This document shows positions 18,045 through 27,156 of a stretch of DNA of 64,000 nucleotides, piece after piece. Position numbers and translations under genes: made by a program. The notes below the pieces were generated by a model. It did no database searches, was not told the DNA's origin, and saw only the letters and a program-made list of their open reading frames with translations. This stretch comes from Brevibacterium limosum (GTDB taxonomy: Bacteria > Actinomycetota > Actinomycetes > Actinomycetales > Brevibacteriaceae): contig NZ_CP050154.1 of NCBI RefSeq assembly GCF_011617705.1, positions 744,001-808,000 on the forward strand. Reading direction: 5' to 3'. Numbering within the stretch: the stretch's first letter is position 1; every line of letters begins with the position of its first letter.

Positions 18045-19676
18045 ATGCTGACAGGAATCCCGTCCACCCTGGGCGACAGCTACCAGCTCAATACCACCAG
18101 CCTCATCCGCCATGCAGCCACCGTCTTCGGCGATGTCGAGGTCGTCTACCGCCGTTCGGACGGTTCCTGGGGGCGGTCGAACTACGCCGACGAGTTCAAA
18201 CGCATGGCTCAGCTCGCGCAGGGTCTCGCCGACCTCGGCGTCGGCGCCGGCTCCATGGTCGGCGTCCTCGACTGGAACTCCCGCCGCCACCTCGAGCTCT
18301 ACTTCGCTGTCCCCGGTGTGGCCGCCACCATGCTCCAGCTCAACCTGCGCCTGGCTCCCGAAGACCTCGCCTACGTCGTCAGCCATTCGAAGTCCGATTG
18401 GATCTTCGTCGACGAATCGCTTCTGTCCGTCGCCGAATCGCTGGCCCCGAAGCTCGACGTCAAGGGCTGGGTCGTCATGACCGAGAGACCGATCGCCGAG
18501 ATCGAGACGAGCCTGGACAACGTCGTGTCCTACGAAGATCTCATCGCCGACAAGTCCGAGACCTTCGACTGGCCCGTCATCGACGAGAAGACCGCCGCCT
18601 ACGCCGGATACACCACCGGCACCACCGGACGTCCCAAGGGCGTGTACTACTCGCACCGCTCGATCTACCTGCACACCATGGGCGGTCTTGCCGCACTGCA
18701 CGCGAGCTTCGACGACTGCGTCATGCCCATCACCCCGATGTTCCATGTTCTGTCGTGGGGCTTCCCGCAGAACGCTGTGGCCGCCGGCGCCAAACTCGTC
18801 CTGCCGGGCAAGTTCGCCGCCGAGGAGTTCGGCGCCATCGCTCAGGCCTTCGTCGAGGAGAAGGTCACCCTGGCCAATGGTGCGCCCGCCATCTTCGGAC
18901 CGATGCTGCAGATGATGAAGAAGATGCCGCAGGCTCCGGATCTCTCCGGCGTCCGGCTGGTGTCCGGATCCTCGGAGCCGCCGCTGTCGATGATGCGCGG
19001 CTTCAAGGAACTCACCGGTGCCGACGTCATCCACGGCTACGGTGCCACCGAGACCACCCCGCTCGCGTCGACGAACTGGAAGATCCGTCCCGGTCTCGAC
19101 CTCGATGATGAGGAGAAGTGGGATCTCAAGCGCTCGCAGGGTCTGCCGATCATCGGTGTCGAGATGAAGATCGTCGACCCCGAAGGCAATGAGCTGCCGC
19201 GTGATGGGAAGGCGATGGGCGAGCTGCTCATGCGCGGGCCCTGGATCACTGAGTCGTACTTCCAGCTGCCCGACAACGCCGATCGCTTCCTCGACGGCTG
19301 GTGGCGTTCGGGTGACGTCGCCACCATCGATGAGCACGGGTACCTCAAGATCACCGACCGTCTCAAGGACGTCATCAAGTCCGGCGGTGAGTGGATCTCG
19401 TCGATCGACATGGAGAACGCGATCCTCGACAATTCCGACGTCAGTGAGGCCGCCGTCATCGGCGTCCCCGACGAGAAATGGGATGAGCGCCCCGTCGCCT
19501 ATGTCGTCGCCAACCCCGGCGCCGAGGTGACCAGGGACTCGATCGTCGAGACGCTGAGTTCTCGTTTTGCGAAGTGGCAGATGCCCGACGAGGTCAGGGT
19601 CGTCGAGGAGATGCCGCGCACCTCGGTGGGCAAACTCGACAAGAAGCTGCTGCGCAAGGACTGGGAAGAGTCCTGA
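18045..19676 (+). CDS. Fatty-acid-CoA ligase (AMP-forming)
   Basis: 543 residues. Activates a medium- or long-chain acid to its CoA ester through an acyl-AMP. P-loop [51 protein letters not shown], and the catalytic Lys near the C-terminus in [12 protein letters not shown] 18045 follows GAAGGAG. Feeds the neighbouring hydratase and hydroxyacyl-CoA dehydrogenase genes. Chain-length preference cannot be read from sequence. Confidence 0.93.
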   Translation: MLTGIPSTLGDSYQLNTTSLIRHAATVFGDVEVVYRRSDGSWGRSNYADEFKRMAQLAQGLADLGVGAGSMVGVLDWNSRRHLELYFAVPGVAATMLQLNLRLAPEDLAYVVSHSKSDWIFVDESLLSVAESLAPKLDVKGWVVMTERPIAEIETSLDNVVSYEDLIADKSETFDWPVIDEKTAAYAGYTTGTTGRPKGVYYSHRSIYLHTMGGLAALHASFDDCVMPITPMFHVLSWGFPQNAVAAGAKLVLPGKFAAEEFGAIAQAFVEEKVTLANGAPAIFGPMLQMMKKMPQAPDLSGVRLVSGSSEPPLSMMRGFKELTGADVIHGYGATETTPLASTNWKIRPGLDLDDEEKWDLKRSQGLPIIGVEMKIVDPEGNELPRDGKAMGELLMRGPWITESYFQLPDNADRFLDGWWRSGDVATIDEHGYLKITDRLKDVIKSGGEWISSIDMENAILDNSDVSEAAVIGVPDEKWDERPVAYVVANPGAEVTRDSIVETLSSRFAKWQMPDEVRVVEEMPRTSVGKLDKKLLRKDWEES

Positions 19677-19694
19677 GCGTCCGAGCCGTCAGCT

Positions 19695-20984
19695 TCACAG
19701 CAGCAGCCAGCCTGCCAGCCCGGCGCCGATCACCGTCGCCCACGCGGGGACCTTCCACATGGTCCCGGCGACGAAGGCGGCGACGGCCAGCGCCAGGGTC
19801 GCAGGCGAGGTGATCCCCTCGACGAACACGGGGTCATAGAGCGCGGCCCCCAACAGCCCCACGACGGCGGCATTGACTCCGGTCAGTGCCGCCGTCGCCG
19901 GTTCCCAGGCGCGCAGCCGTTCCCAGAACGGCAGGATCCCGATCACCAGCAGTCCGGCTGGAAGGAAGATCGCCAGCAGAGCGATGCCGGCACCGAGGAT
20001 GCCGCTGGGTCCCGTCGTCATCGACGCGCCGAGGAACGCCGCGAAGGTGAATAGGGGGCCGGGGACGGCCTGAGCGGCTCCGTACCCGGCGAGGAACGTG
20101 TCGTGATCGACCAGCCCGGTGGGCACGAGTTCGGCCTCGAGCAGGGGCAGGACGACATGGCCGCCGCCGAAGACCAGGGCTCCGGCCCGATAGAAGATGT
20201 CGATGAGGCGGACGGTCGCGTCCCCGGTCGTCGCGGTGAGCGCGGGCAGTCCGAAGAGGAGCGCGGCGAAGGCGATGAGGGCACCGATGCCCAGCCGCCG
20301 CGCGCCTCGTGTGCCGAGCCGAGAGGCGGGAACGTGAGACCCGACCGCGGCGGTCGCTGTCGTGGGGGCGGCCGCCTCGGCGAGGGGCTTCTGGTCGTTC
20401 GCACCTCGGTGGTCCCGTTTCAGCCAGACCAGGCCGAGCACGCCGCCGAGGACGATCGCGGCGATCTGGACGAGGGCCGTCGGCACGATCGAGTCCGGGA
20501 CGACGAGCATGAGGATGAGGGCGGCCGCGGCGATGCTCGCCCGCCGGGCGTCCGGGGTCAGCGTTCGCGCCATCGACTGCACGGCCCCGGCGACGACGGC
20601 GACCGCGGCGGCCTTGAGCCCGAGCAGCCATCCGGCATCGCCGAGGTCGCCGAAGGCCGAGAGCCCGAGTGCGAAGAGAGTGAGCAGAACCGCCGACGGC
20701 AGGGTGAAGCTCACCCACGCCGCCGCGAGCCCGGGCAGGCCTGCACGGCGCAGACCGAGACCCATCCCGACCTGACTCGACGCGGGGCCCGGCAGCATCT
20801 GGCACAGGGCCACGAGGTCGGCATATTCGCGGTCGTCCAACCACGAGCGGCGGCCGACGAAGGTCTCGCGGAAATATCCGAGGTGGGCGACGGGGCCGCC
20901 GAACGAGGTCAGTCCCAGGCGCAGGAACGATCCGGCGACCTCGGCGGTGCGGGCGAGTGCAACGGTCATCGCATCAGTGAACAC
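19695..20984 (-). CDS. chrA: Chromate ion transporter, two-domain ChrA type
   Basis: 429 residues, two homologous halves. First half: GLTSFGGPVAHLGYFRE and LCQMLPGPASSQVGMGLG; second half: ALVFGGGHVVLPLLEAEL and GAAQAVPGPLFTFAAFLG. The halves are joined by an Ala/Thr/Pro linker that contains a 12-mer repeat copy. The family exports chromate in resistant strains; many chromosomal members have no proven substrate. Start 20984, with ATG 20969 as alternative. Convergent with the acyl-CoA ligase, 18 bases apart. Confidence 0.9.
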   Translation of the reverse strand: MFTDAMTVALARTAEVAGSFLRLGLTSFGGPVAHLGYFRETFVGRRSWLDDREYADLVALCQMLPGPASSQVGMGLGLRRAGLPGLAAAWVSFTLPSAVLLTLFALGLSAFGDLGDAGWLLGLKAAAVAVVAGAVQSMARTLTPDARRASIAAAALILMLVVPDSIVPTALVQIAAIVLGGVLGLVWLKRDHRGANDQKPLAEAAAPTTATAAVGSHVPASRLGTRGARRLGIGALIAFAALLFGLPALTATTGDATVRLIDIFYRAGALVFGGGHVVLPLLEAELVPTGLVDHDTFLAGYGAAQAVPGPLFTFAAFLGASMTTGPSGILGAGIALLAIFLPAGLLVIGILPFWERLRAWEPATAALTGVNAAVVGLLGAALYDPVFVEGITSPATLALAVAAFVAGTMWKVPAWATVIGAGLAGWLLL

Positions 20985-21000
20985 GGGTCAGATGACGCCG

Positions 21001-21065
21001 CGGTGAACAGACCCGGTGAACGAGCCGGGTGAACGGACTCGGTGAACGAGCCGGGTGAACGGACC
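21001..21065. repeat. Five tandem 13-bp repeats
   Basis: Five consecutive 13-base units, consensus SGGTGAACRGRCY, beginning at 21001 upstream of the ChrA start and ending before the next gene's stop. Units two and four are identical. The region is noncoding. Confidence 0.85.
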
Positions 21066-21110
21066 CGGCGGGGTGGGTGCGGCGGCCGGACCGCGAATCG
21101 GGCCCGAGCC

Positions 21111-21974
21111 TCAGGGGTGGTGGAGGAGGTATGTGCCGCCCTTGAGGCAGGTGTCGACGACCCAGCCGTCCCCGACGAGGCCCGTCAGCGAGGTGCGCAG
21201 TGCCAGTCGCCAGCGGCTGGCGAGCTCGGCATCCTGGCCGCGCAGGTCTTCGATATCGGAGGGGAAGTCCAGCGAGACGAAGTCGGTCTCCTTCGGCACC
21301 TCGCTCAGCAGCGGTTCCCCGTCGTCGTCGGCGCGCAGGCAGGGAAACGCCGATCCGGGATCGACGACCGAGGCCCGTGCCGGACGATCGAGCGGCCAAG
21401 ACACCATCATCCGATCGCTGGCTTGGCCGGAGTTCACGCCGTCGCGCATCTGCCCGTAGAAGTCCTCGAGGTATTCGACCATGCCGACGCCCAGGCGCTG
21501 GAAGTTGAAGTAGGCATTCCGGGCGACCAAGGGGTCGAAGGTCCAGGTCATCTCGGTGATCCCGAGGTTGAGGCACCACAGGCGCTGGTGCAGCTTCATC
21601 GCAGATCCGGCGCCGCGGCCGATGACCTGGTGGCGGACTCCCGCGATATGCGAATGCATGAGCGTGCCCAGCGGCTGACCGAAGAAGCCGATGGTGACAC
21701 CGATCATCTCGTCGGGTTCGTCGACGCTGTACGCAGCGGAGACATAGTTGCCGGCGTGGGCGAAGGCGATGATGAGGCTGGGTTCGAACACATTCGCGCC
21801 GGTCTCATCGACGTTCCAGACCTCATCGAGCAACATCGACGCCTTCGCCGCCTCGTCGGCGGTGTGGATCTCGCGCACGTCGATGCGGGCGGTCTCTGCC
21901 GCAGCGGCGTATTCGTCCTCCGCCAGGGCGAGGATCTCCGAGGCCACTGTTCTCAGTTCTGGGTTCGCGCTCAT
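21111..21974 (-). CDS. COG3375-type predicted GNAT acetyltransferase
   Basis: 287 residues. Contains HSHIAGVRHQVIGRGAGSAM, an acetyl-CoA loop variant (GRGAG), followed by ITEMTWTFDPLVARNAYFNF, the family's characteristic strand. Members are found near menaquinone or enolase-superfamily genes elsewhere; no such neighbour here. Start ATG 21974 has CACAAT six bases upstream. Substrate unknown. Confidence 0.8.
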   Translation of the reverse strand: MSANPELRTVASEILALAEDEYAAAAETARIDVREIHTADEAAKASMLLDEVWNVDETGANVFEPSLIIAFAHAGNYVSAAYSVDEPDEMIGVTIGFFGQPLGTLMHSHIAGVRHQVIGRGAGSAMKLHQRLWCLNLGITEMTWTFDPLVARNAYFNFQRLGVGMVEYLEDFYGQMRDGVNSGQASDRMMVSWPLDRPARASVVDPGSAFPCLRADDDGEPLLSEVPKETDFVSLDFPSDIEDLRGQDAELASRWRLALRTSLTGLVGDGWVVDTCLKGGTYLLHHP

Positions 21975-22070
21975 GGTGACATTGTGCCACCTGATCCCGG
22001 CCTCGGCGGGGCGCGCACGGCAACGATTCGACTACGGCGAACCCCGCCGCCTGAGCCGACGGGGCGGGTA

Positions 22071-22076
22071 TAGCCT
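22071..22076 (+). promoter_or_regulatory. -10 element TAGCCT, leaderless promoter
   Basis: TAGCCT sits exactly six bases before ATG 22083 of the hydroxyacyl-CoA dehydrogenase; no ribosome binding site is visible. Confidence 0.5.
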
Positions 22077-22082
22077 GGACAC

Positions 22083-23003
22083 ATGAGCTCAACAGTCGCC
22101 GTCATCGGCGCCGGAACCATCGGCCGATCGTTCGCCTATCTCTTCGCCCGCAGCGGGTACACCGTGCGGGTCTTCGACCCGCGTTCCGACCTCGCCGAGG
22201 TGGTCGCCGGCCTGCAGGCCGAGGTCACCGCTGATGCCTCGGCCAGGAATGAGTTGGCCTCACAGATCGGCACCGTCGAGACCGCCGATTCCGTCGAGGC
22301 CGCCGTGGCCGGCGTCGTCTTCGTTCAGGAATCCGGTCCCGAGGACGCGCAAGCGAAGCCGGTGCTGTTCTCTCAGATCGCTGAGGCGGCTCCACGAGAG
22401 GCCGTGTTCGCAACGTCATCATCGACGATCCCAGCCTCATCGATTGCGCCCGCGCTGCCGGAGTCGGCCGCATCCCGAGTCATCGTCGGTCACCCGTTCA
22501 ACCCGCCGCATCTCATGCCGCTCGTCGAAGTCGTGCCCTCCCCGCAGACCTCGCAGGAGTCCGTGGACGCCGCGGTCGAGTTCTATCGCAGCTGCGGTCG
22601 CGAACCGGTGGTGCTGGGGCGGGAGATCCGTGGATTCGTCGGCAACCGGCTGCAGAATGCGCTGATGAGAGAGGCGATCTCGCTCGTGCAGAACGGAGTC
22701 GTCACTGCTGCAGACCTCGACACGGTGATGAAGAATTCGCTGGGTCTGCGGTGGTCGGCCGTCGGCCAGTTCGAAGGCATGCACTTCGGTGGGGGAGAAG
22801 CCGGGATCCGCGGATTCATGGACCATATCGGTCCGGCCTTCGCCGCCATCGAGGATCTGCCCGTCGACGCCGATCCCGCCGGCATGGAAGAAGTCTTCGA
22901 ACAGGTCGAAGAAGCCTATGGTCCGCAGCCGACCCCACAATCCGCCGAGGTCCGCGACCGGATCCAAAGAGCGGTCCTCGAAGCCCGTGGCCAAGGTCGC
23001 TGA
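22083..23003 (+). CDS. 3-hydroxyacyl-CoA dehydrogenase family protein
   Basis: 306 residues. NAD-binding N-terminus VAVIGAGTIGRSFAYLFA; SSSTIPAS; catalytic His in VGHPFNPPHLMPLVEVVPS; and FVGNRLQNALMREAISLV leading the C-terminal dimerisation domain. Slightly longer than 3-hydroxybutyryl-CoA dehydrogenase and resembles the lambda-crystallin/gulonate dehydrogenase branch, so the substrate may be a hydroxy acid rather than its CoA ester. Stands alone with its own promoter. Confidence 0.87.
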   Translation: MSSTVAVIGAGTIGRSFAYLFARSGYTVRVFDPRSDLAEVVAGLQAEVTADASARNELASQIGTVETADSVEAAVAGVVFVQESGPEDAQAKPVLFSQIAEAAPREAVFATSSSTIPASSIAPALPESAASRVIVGHPFNPPHLMPLVEVVPSPQTSQESVDAAVEFYRSCGREPVVLGREIRGFVGNRLQNALMREAISLVQNGVVTAADLDTVMKNSLGLRWSAVGQFEGMHFGGGEAGIRGFMDHIGPAFAAIEDLPVDADPAGMEEVFEQVEEAYGPQPTPQSAEVRDRIQRAVLEARGQGR

Positions 23004-23156
23004 ATCATCTGTTTGGTGACGGGACAGACATTCTCACCAGCCTGAATAAGGAATCTTTGAGGTGGCTCCCAGTGTTGTCTCAAGGACAAGAGCATCTGCG
23101 CTTCGGGGCAATCCGCTCCGGAGGCTGCGATGTGATCACCTCAGGAGGGGAACACT

Positions 23157-23957
23157 ATGGGCAGTTTCTTCACCGGCGTCGAATCGCCGGGAATGATCGA
23201 TTGGGCCACGATGCCCACCTACAACACGATCATGTCGGTGGCGGTCGGGGCCGGACTGCTCGCCGTCGTCCTCTTCTACCGGGAGCTGCGTCTTGCCGGT
23301 GGAGCAGCTGGAACCGCTGACAGCGGACGATCGACATGGCGCAGCGGCAGACATGTGCTCAACACCGACGGGTGGGCACTGACCTTCGGCGTACTGGGAC
23401 TCATCCTCACCCTGACCGGCCTGCACATGACGCTGACCTGGCCGCTGGCGGCGGGCGGATTCGCCTTTGACAACGTCATCTTCGGTGAGACGAGCCTCGC
23501 TTTCGGCGTGCTCATGCTCGCTGCCGCCTGGTATCTGTGGAAGCGCGGGAGTGACCTCGAGGCCGATGTCGATCCGCTGGGCAGGGCGGCGAGCACGGTT
23601 CGGCCCCTGTCGATCTTCATCGCCGGGCTCGGTCTGGCACTGTTCGCCATCGCGCTCGCAGGAATCGTCTACCAACTCTTCGCCGCTCCGGCACAGGAGC
23701 CGATCTCTGGTGCCTTCGCCGACTACCCGGTCATCGAAGCCACGTTCATGTCGCTGCTGTTCGCTCTGGTCGGCCTCGGAGCGGTGCTGTTCCCCTTCGC
23801 CGTGCGCAAGGTGCTGGGCACCCCGGCCGACTCACCGGCCCGCGGTGCCGCAGTCTCCGTGACCGGTGTGGTCTGGACGATCACCGGAATCGTGTTCGTC
23901 CTCTTCGGTGCGATGAACTTCTACACGCACATCGGACTCATCGTCAACACCATGTGA
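23157..23957 (+). CDS. DUF981-type membrane protein
   Basis: 266 residues, six to seven helices. Features remembered for DUF981: a WATMPTYNTIMS opening, GWALTFGVLGLILTLTGLHMTLTWPL, FDNVIFGETSLAFGVLMLAAAWYLW, and a closing FGAMNFYTHIGL. Function unknown; the predicted fold suggests an integral membrane protein of the inner membrane. ATG 23157 follows AGGAGGGG. No clear operon partner. Confidence 0.72.
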   Translation: MGSFFTGVESPGMIDWATMPTYNTIMSVAVGAGLLAVVLFYRELRLAGGAAGTADSGRSTWRSGRHVLNTDGWALTFGVLGLILTLTGLHMTLTWPLAAGGFAFDNVIFGETSLAFGVLMLAAAWYLWKRGSDLEADVDPLGRAASTVRPLSIFIAGLGLALFAIALAGIVYQLFAAPAQEPISGAFADYPVIEATFMSLLFALVGLGAVLFPFAVRKVLGTPADSPARGAAVSVTGVVWTITGIVFVLFGAMNFYTHIGLIVNTM

Positions 23958-23971
23958 CCAGCGGCCGGGGC

Positions 23972-24325
23972 TCAGACGGCTGCCCGGTAGAAGTATGTGG
24001 TGCGTTCGGCGATGAGGCCCTCGGTGTCGAAGAGGAAGAAGTCGGCGAAGCCCACCGAGGTCTCCGTACCGTCCTTGAGGCGACCGCTGAAGACGCCGCG
24101 GCTGGAGGCCCGGTCGCCGTCGACGAGGATCTCCTGCAGCGAATGCGCACCGGATTCGATGACGCGCTCGCCGTGGTAGAAGTCGGTGATCTGCCGGCCG
24201 TCCATCGTCGGATAGCCGGGACGATCATAGCTGGCGTCGGCGGCGAACAGCGCCGAGGTGGCGTCCGCATCTCCGGCATCGACGGTGGTGTAGTAGCGCT
24301 TCACGAGTTCAGTCACACTGGCCAT
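23972..24325 (-). CDS. SnoaL-like/NTF2-fold small protein
   Basis: 117 residues. MASVTELVKRYYTTVDAGDAD, then ATSALFAADASYDRPGYPTM and a C-terminal TSVGFADFFLFDTEGLIAER are typical of SnoaL-like cone-shaped folds (polyketide cyclases, isomerases, and many unknowns). The start overlaps the aztA stop region, so it may be the last gene of that transcript as well as having its own leaderless promoter. Function unknown. Confidence 0.75.
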   Translation of the reverse strand: MASVTELVKRYYTTVDAGDADATSALFAADASYDRPGYPTMDGRQITDFYHGERVIESGAHSLQEILVDGDRASSRGVFSGRLKDGTETSVGFADFFLFDTEGLIAERTTYFYRAAV

Positions 24326-24329
24326 GGGC

Positions 24330-25031
24330 TTACCGTAGCAGTCGTCTGTGCTGTGTGAGTGCCTCTGAGCCGCCTTCGCGGCCCCGTGTGCGCACCTCGG
24401 CAACTGATCCTTGGCGTAGCCGGACCAGCTGATCTGCGGAGTCGGCCTGCGCCTCGTCGTGAGTGGCCAGGACGATCGTCGTCCCCTCGGAACGCACCGC
24501 GCCCATCGCTCGACCGATGAGCGCGACGGCCTGGGAATCGACTCCGGCCAACGGCTCGTCGAGGAGAAGCAGGGACGCCTCCTGGGCCAATCCTTGGGCG
24601 ACGAGCGTACGCTGCCGCTGGCCACCCGAGAGGCCGCCGAGGCGACGGTCGGCAAGATCGGAGATGTGCAGTCGTTCGAGACAGTCGTCGACGATCCGGC
24701 GATCCCTCCGGCTGAGGCGGCCGAAGGGGCCCGTGGTCCTCCAGCGGCCCATTTCGACCGTCTGCCTGACGGTGATCGGCAGATGGTCGGGAGCGCTGCT
24801 GTGCTGGGGGACGAAGGCGATATCGGCAGGGCGGCCCGCGATCGTTCCGGCGCTGGGGCGGAGCAGCCCGGCCAGGGCCATGAGCACGGTGGACTTGCCC
24901 GAGCCGTTGTGGCCGACGAGTGCGGTGACCACCCCGGCCGGAATGTGCAGGTCGATGGCATCGACGGCGAGATGCCCGCCGTAGTGGCAGGTCAGGCCCG
25001 TGACGTCGACAGCAGGCGGCGATTTCTCCAT
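24330..25031 (-). CDS. aztA: Zinc ABC transporter ATP-binding protein AztA
   Basis: 233 residues. Walker A GHNGSGKSTVLMALAGLL, signature LGGLSGGQRQRTLVAQGLA, Walker B LLLLDEPLAG, switch His in LATHDEAQ. Energises high-affinity zinc import with AztB and AztC. ATG 25031 is set by TATCAT six bases upstream; longer in-frame starts run through the permease promoter. Divergent from aztB over 30 bases containing a Zur-type box, so both are probably repressed by zinc-loaded Zur. Confidence 0.92.
   Translation of the reverse strand: MEKSPPAVDVTGLTCHYGGHLAVDAIDLHIPAGVVTALVGHNGSGKSTVLMALAGLLRPSAGTIAGRPADIAFVPQHSSAPDHLPITVRQTVEMGRWRTTGPFGRLSRRDRRIVDDCLERLHISDLADRRLGGLSGGQRQRTLVAQGLAQEASLLLLDEPLAGVDSQAVALIGRAMGAVRSEGTTIVLATHDEAQADSADQLVRLRQGSVAEVRTRGREGGSEALTQHRRLLR
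24332..24337 (-). promoter_or_regulatory. -10 element TACGGT inside the aztA 3' end
   Basis: TACGGT on the minus strand ends six bases before ATG 24325, giving the SnoaL-like gene a leaderless promoter within the last codons of aztA. Confidence 0.45.
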
Positions 25032-25038
25032 CCAATAA

Positions 25039-25053
25039 TGATAATGACTATCA
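25039..25053. promoter_or_regulatory. Zur-type operator TGATAATGACTATCA between aztA and aztB
   Basis: TGATA-N5-TATCA palindrome. It covers the minus-strand -10 of aztA (TATCAT, 25038-25043) and a plus-strand TATCAT (25049-25054) seven bases before aztB. A repressor bound here would block both leaderless promoters. Matches the second box at 25893 in 14 of 15 positions. Confidence 0.75.
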
Positions 25054-25061
25054 TCACATGA

Positions 25062-25892
25062 ATGGAATTCCTCCTCGAGCCCTTCGGCGTCTCCTTCGTC
25101 CTCCGCGCGCTCATCGCCGGCGTGCTCGCGGCCGTACTCTGCGGCTGCATCGGCACCTGGGTGGTGCTGCGCGGCCTCGCGTTCTTCGGGGATGCGATGT
25201 CCCACGGCATGCTCCCCGGGGTTGCGATCGCCGCCCTGCTCGGTGGGCATCTGATGATCGGCGCGGCGATCAGCGCCCTGCTCATGGCCGCGGGCATCAC
25301 CTGGGTCGCACGCGAATCCAAGCTGTCCCAGGACGTGAGCATCGGACTGCTGTTCGTCGGCATGCTCGCATTCGGCGTCGTCATCATCTCCCATTCGCAG
25401 TCCTTCGCCGTCGACCTCACCGCCTTCCTGTTCGGGGACGTGCTCGGCGTCCGCTGGGCCGATCTCGTCATCCTCGGCGTCGCGACCGGCTTCGGCGTGC
25501 TCGCCTGCATCCTTCTGCGGCGGCCGTTCCTCGCCCTGGCCTTCGATGAGCGCAAGGCCGCCACACTGGGCATGCGGCCAGGGTGGGCGCATGCGGCGCT
25601 GCTCATCCTCACGGCCCTCGCGGTGGTCGCGTCGTTCCAGGTCGTCGGCACGCTGCTCGTCTTCGGGCTCCTCATCGGACCGCCGGCCACGGCATTCCTG
25701 CTGTTCAGGAGCGTCGGGGCGATGATGGTCGCCGCGGCGGCCCTCGGTGCCTTCGCGACCTTCGCGGGCCTGATGGTCAGCTGGCATGCGGGGACCTCGG
25801 CCGGGGCGACGATCGCCCTCGTCGCCGTCGGGACCTTCTTTCTCGTCCTCGTCGCGAAACGACTCCGCAATGCGCTAGTATTTCGCTGGTAA
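25062..25892 (+). CDS. aztB: Zinc ABC transporter permease AztB
   Basis: 276 residues, eight to nine helices of the ABC-3 metal permease family: FVLRALIAGVLAAVLCGCIGTWVVLRG, FFGDAMSHGMLPGVAIAALL, LLFVGMLAFGVVIIS, VVGTLLVFGLLIGPPATAFLL. ATG 25062 is preferred; an ATG four bases earlier is in another frame. The gene ends one base before the second Zur box, and the remaining azt genes follow on the same strand. Confidence 0.92.
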   Translation: MEFLLEPFGVSFVLRALIAGVLAAVLCGCIGTWVVLRGLAFFGDAMSHGMLPGVAIAALLGGHLMIGAAISALLMAAGITWVARESKLSQDVSIGLLFVGMLAFGVVIISHSQSFAVDLTAFLFGDVLGVRWADLVILGVATGFGVLACILLRRPFLALAFDERKAATLGMRPGWAHAALLILTALAVVASFQVVGTLLVFGLLIGPPATAFLLFRSVGAMMVAAAALGAFATFAGLMVSWHAGTSAGATIALVAVGTFFLVLVAKRLRNALVFRW

Positions 25893-25907
25893 TGAGAATG
25901 ACTATCA
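25893..25907. promoter_or_regulatory. Second Zur-type operator TGAGAATGACTATCA
   Basis: TGAGA-N5-TATCA immediately after the aztB stop and 13 bases before the next ATG. It differs from the first box by one base. It implies a separate zinc-controlled promoter for the lipoprotein-aztC-aztD part. Confidence 0.7.
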
Positions 25908-25920
25908 GTAGAAAGTCATT

Positions 25921-27156
25921 ATGAAGAACCTGCCACTCCCCGCCGCCGCATCGATCCTCGCGGCCGCCGCACTGCTCGTCGGATGTCAGAATGCCTCTCC
26001 GCACGCGGCCGAGCCCGAGTCCGACACCGACTCCGCCACGCCGCACGGCTACGTCGAAGGCGCCGAGGAGGCGAGCGAACCGCAGCTGCGCCTGAGCGTC
26101 AGCGACTCGGAATCGGGTGCCGTGCAGATCCTCGACCTGCTCAGCGAGGAGACCGTGCTCGAGATGCCTGCAACCGCGGACACCACCCTTGCCGGAGCCG
26201 ACGCCCGCTACCTCTACCTCGCCGATCAGGAGGCCGGAACCGTGACCCCCGTCGACACGGGAGTCTGGACCGTCGATCACGGCGACCACAAGCACTACTA
26301 CCGCGCCGAACCGACAGCGCTCGACGCGGTCACCGGCGCCGATCCCGCCCATGTCGTCTCGGCCGGCACGGGCGTCGCCCTCTTCTTCGACGGAGAAGGA
26401 CGCGCGAAGCTCCTCGACCGCGGCGGACTCGGCGACGGGAACGTCGAACAGCTCGGCACCATCAGGCCCGGTCCCCACCACGGTGTCGCGGTGCCCTACG
26501 AAGACCACCTGATCTCCACCGTCCCCGGCGAATCGTCGGAGGATCTGCCGTCCTCACTCGCGGTCTACGACGAGAAAGGCAAAGCCGCGCCCGTCGATGA
26601 GGACTGCGCGGAGATCCACGGCGCCGGAGTCACCAGAGAGGGTCCCGCCTTCGTCTGCGCCGAGGGGCTGATGACGTTCGACGACGATCTCTCCGCGAAG
26701 CTCGTGCCCTACCCCGACGAGGCCGACGGGTCGCGTGCCTGGTCGGTGGAGGTCGGCCGCGACCTCGCCGCCGCACCTCTCGATGACCACGGAATCGGCC
26801 TGTTCGATGCGAAGTCCGGTGAATGGACGTATGCCGACACCGGCGCCGAGGTGGTCGCCGCCTCCGTGGCCGGCGACGACTCCGCCGTGGTCGCCCTCGA
26901 TGCCGACGGCACGGCCTATGCGATCGATCCCGAGACAGGAGAGACCGAGACGAAGGAAGACCTCGTCGACGTTCCGAAGACGGAGAGCGAGGGGCGCGGG
27001 TCCGGTCCCGATGTCGTCGTCGACCGGGAGCGCGCCTATGTCAGCGACCCGAGTTCCGGCACCGTCCTCGAACTCGACCAGGCCGACGGGCTGCGCCAGG
27101 CGCGCAGCTTCGACGTCGGCGGAACTCCGGCCGCGCTCGCGGTCACCGGCCGATGA
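25921..27156 (+). CDS. AztD-like zinc-chaperone lipoprotein (extra copy)
   Basis: 411 residues. Lipoprotein signal with lipobox LLVGC at about residues 17-21, then a predicted beta-propeller. It keeps three His features found in the aztD product downstream: HGDHKHYY, PGPHHGVAV and CAEIHGAG. Overall sequence otherwise differs clearly from that protein. AztD is known to hand zinc to AztC in Paracoccus; this paralogue likely also binds zinc at the outer face of the membrane. Overlaps aztC by four bases (ATGA), so they are translationally coupled. Confidence 0.8.
   Translation: MKNLPLPAAASILAAAALLVGCQNASPHAAEPESDTDSATPHGYVEGAEEASEPQLRLSVSDSESGAVQILDLLSEETVLEMPATADTTLAGADARYLYLADQEAGTVTPVDTGVWTVDHGDHKHYYRAEPTALDAVTGADPAHVVSAGTGVALFFDGEGRAKLLDRGGLGDGNVEQLGTIRPGPHHGVAVPYEDHLISTVPGESSEDLPSSLAVYDEKGKAAPVDEDCAEIHGAGVTREGPAFVCAEGLMTFDDDLSAKLVPYPDEADGSRAWSVEVGRDLAAAPLDDHGIGLFDAKSGEWTYADTGAEVVAASVAGDDSAVVALDADGTAYAIDPETGETETKEDLVDVPKTESEGRGSGPDVVVDRERAYVSDPSSGTVLELDQADGLRQARSFDVGGTPAALAVTGR

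Noticed and set aside
25032..25787. In-frame upstream extension of aztA through the aztB gene.
   Set aside because: It would run antisense through a clear permease gene and over the Zur box; the leaderless -10 places the start at 25031.
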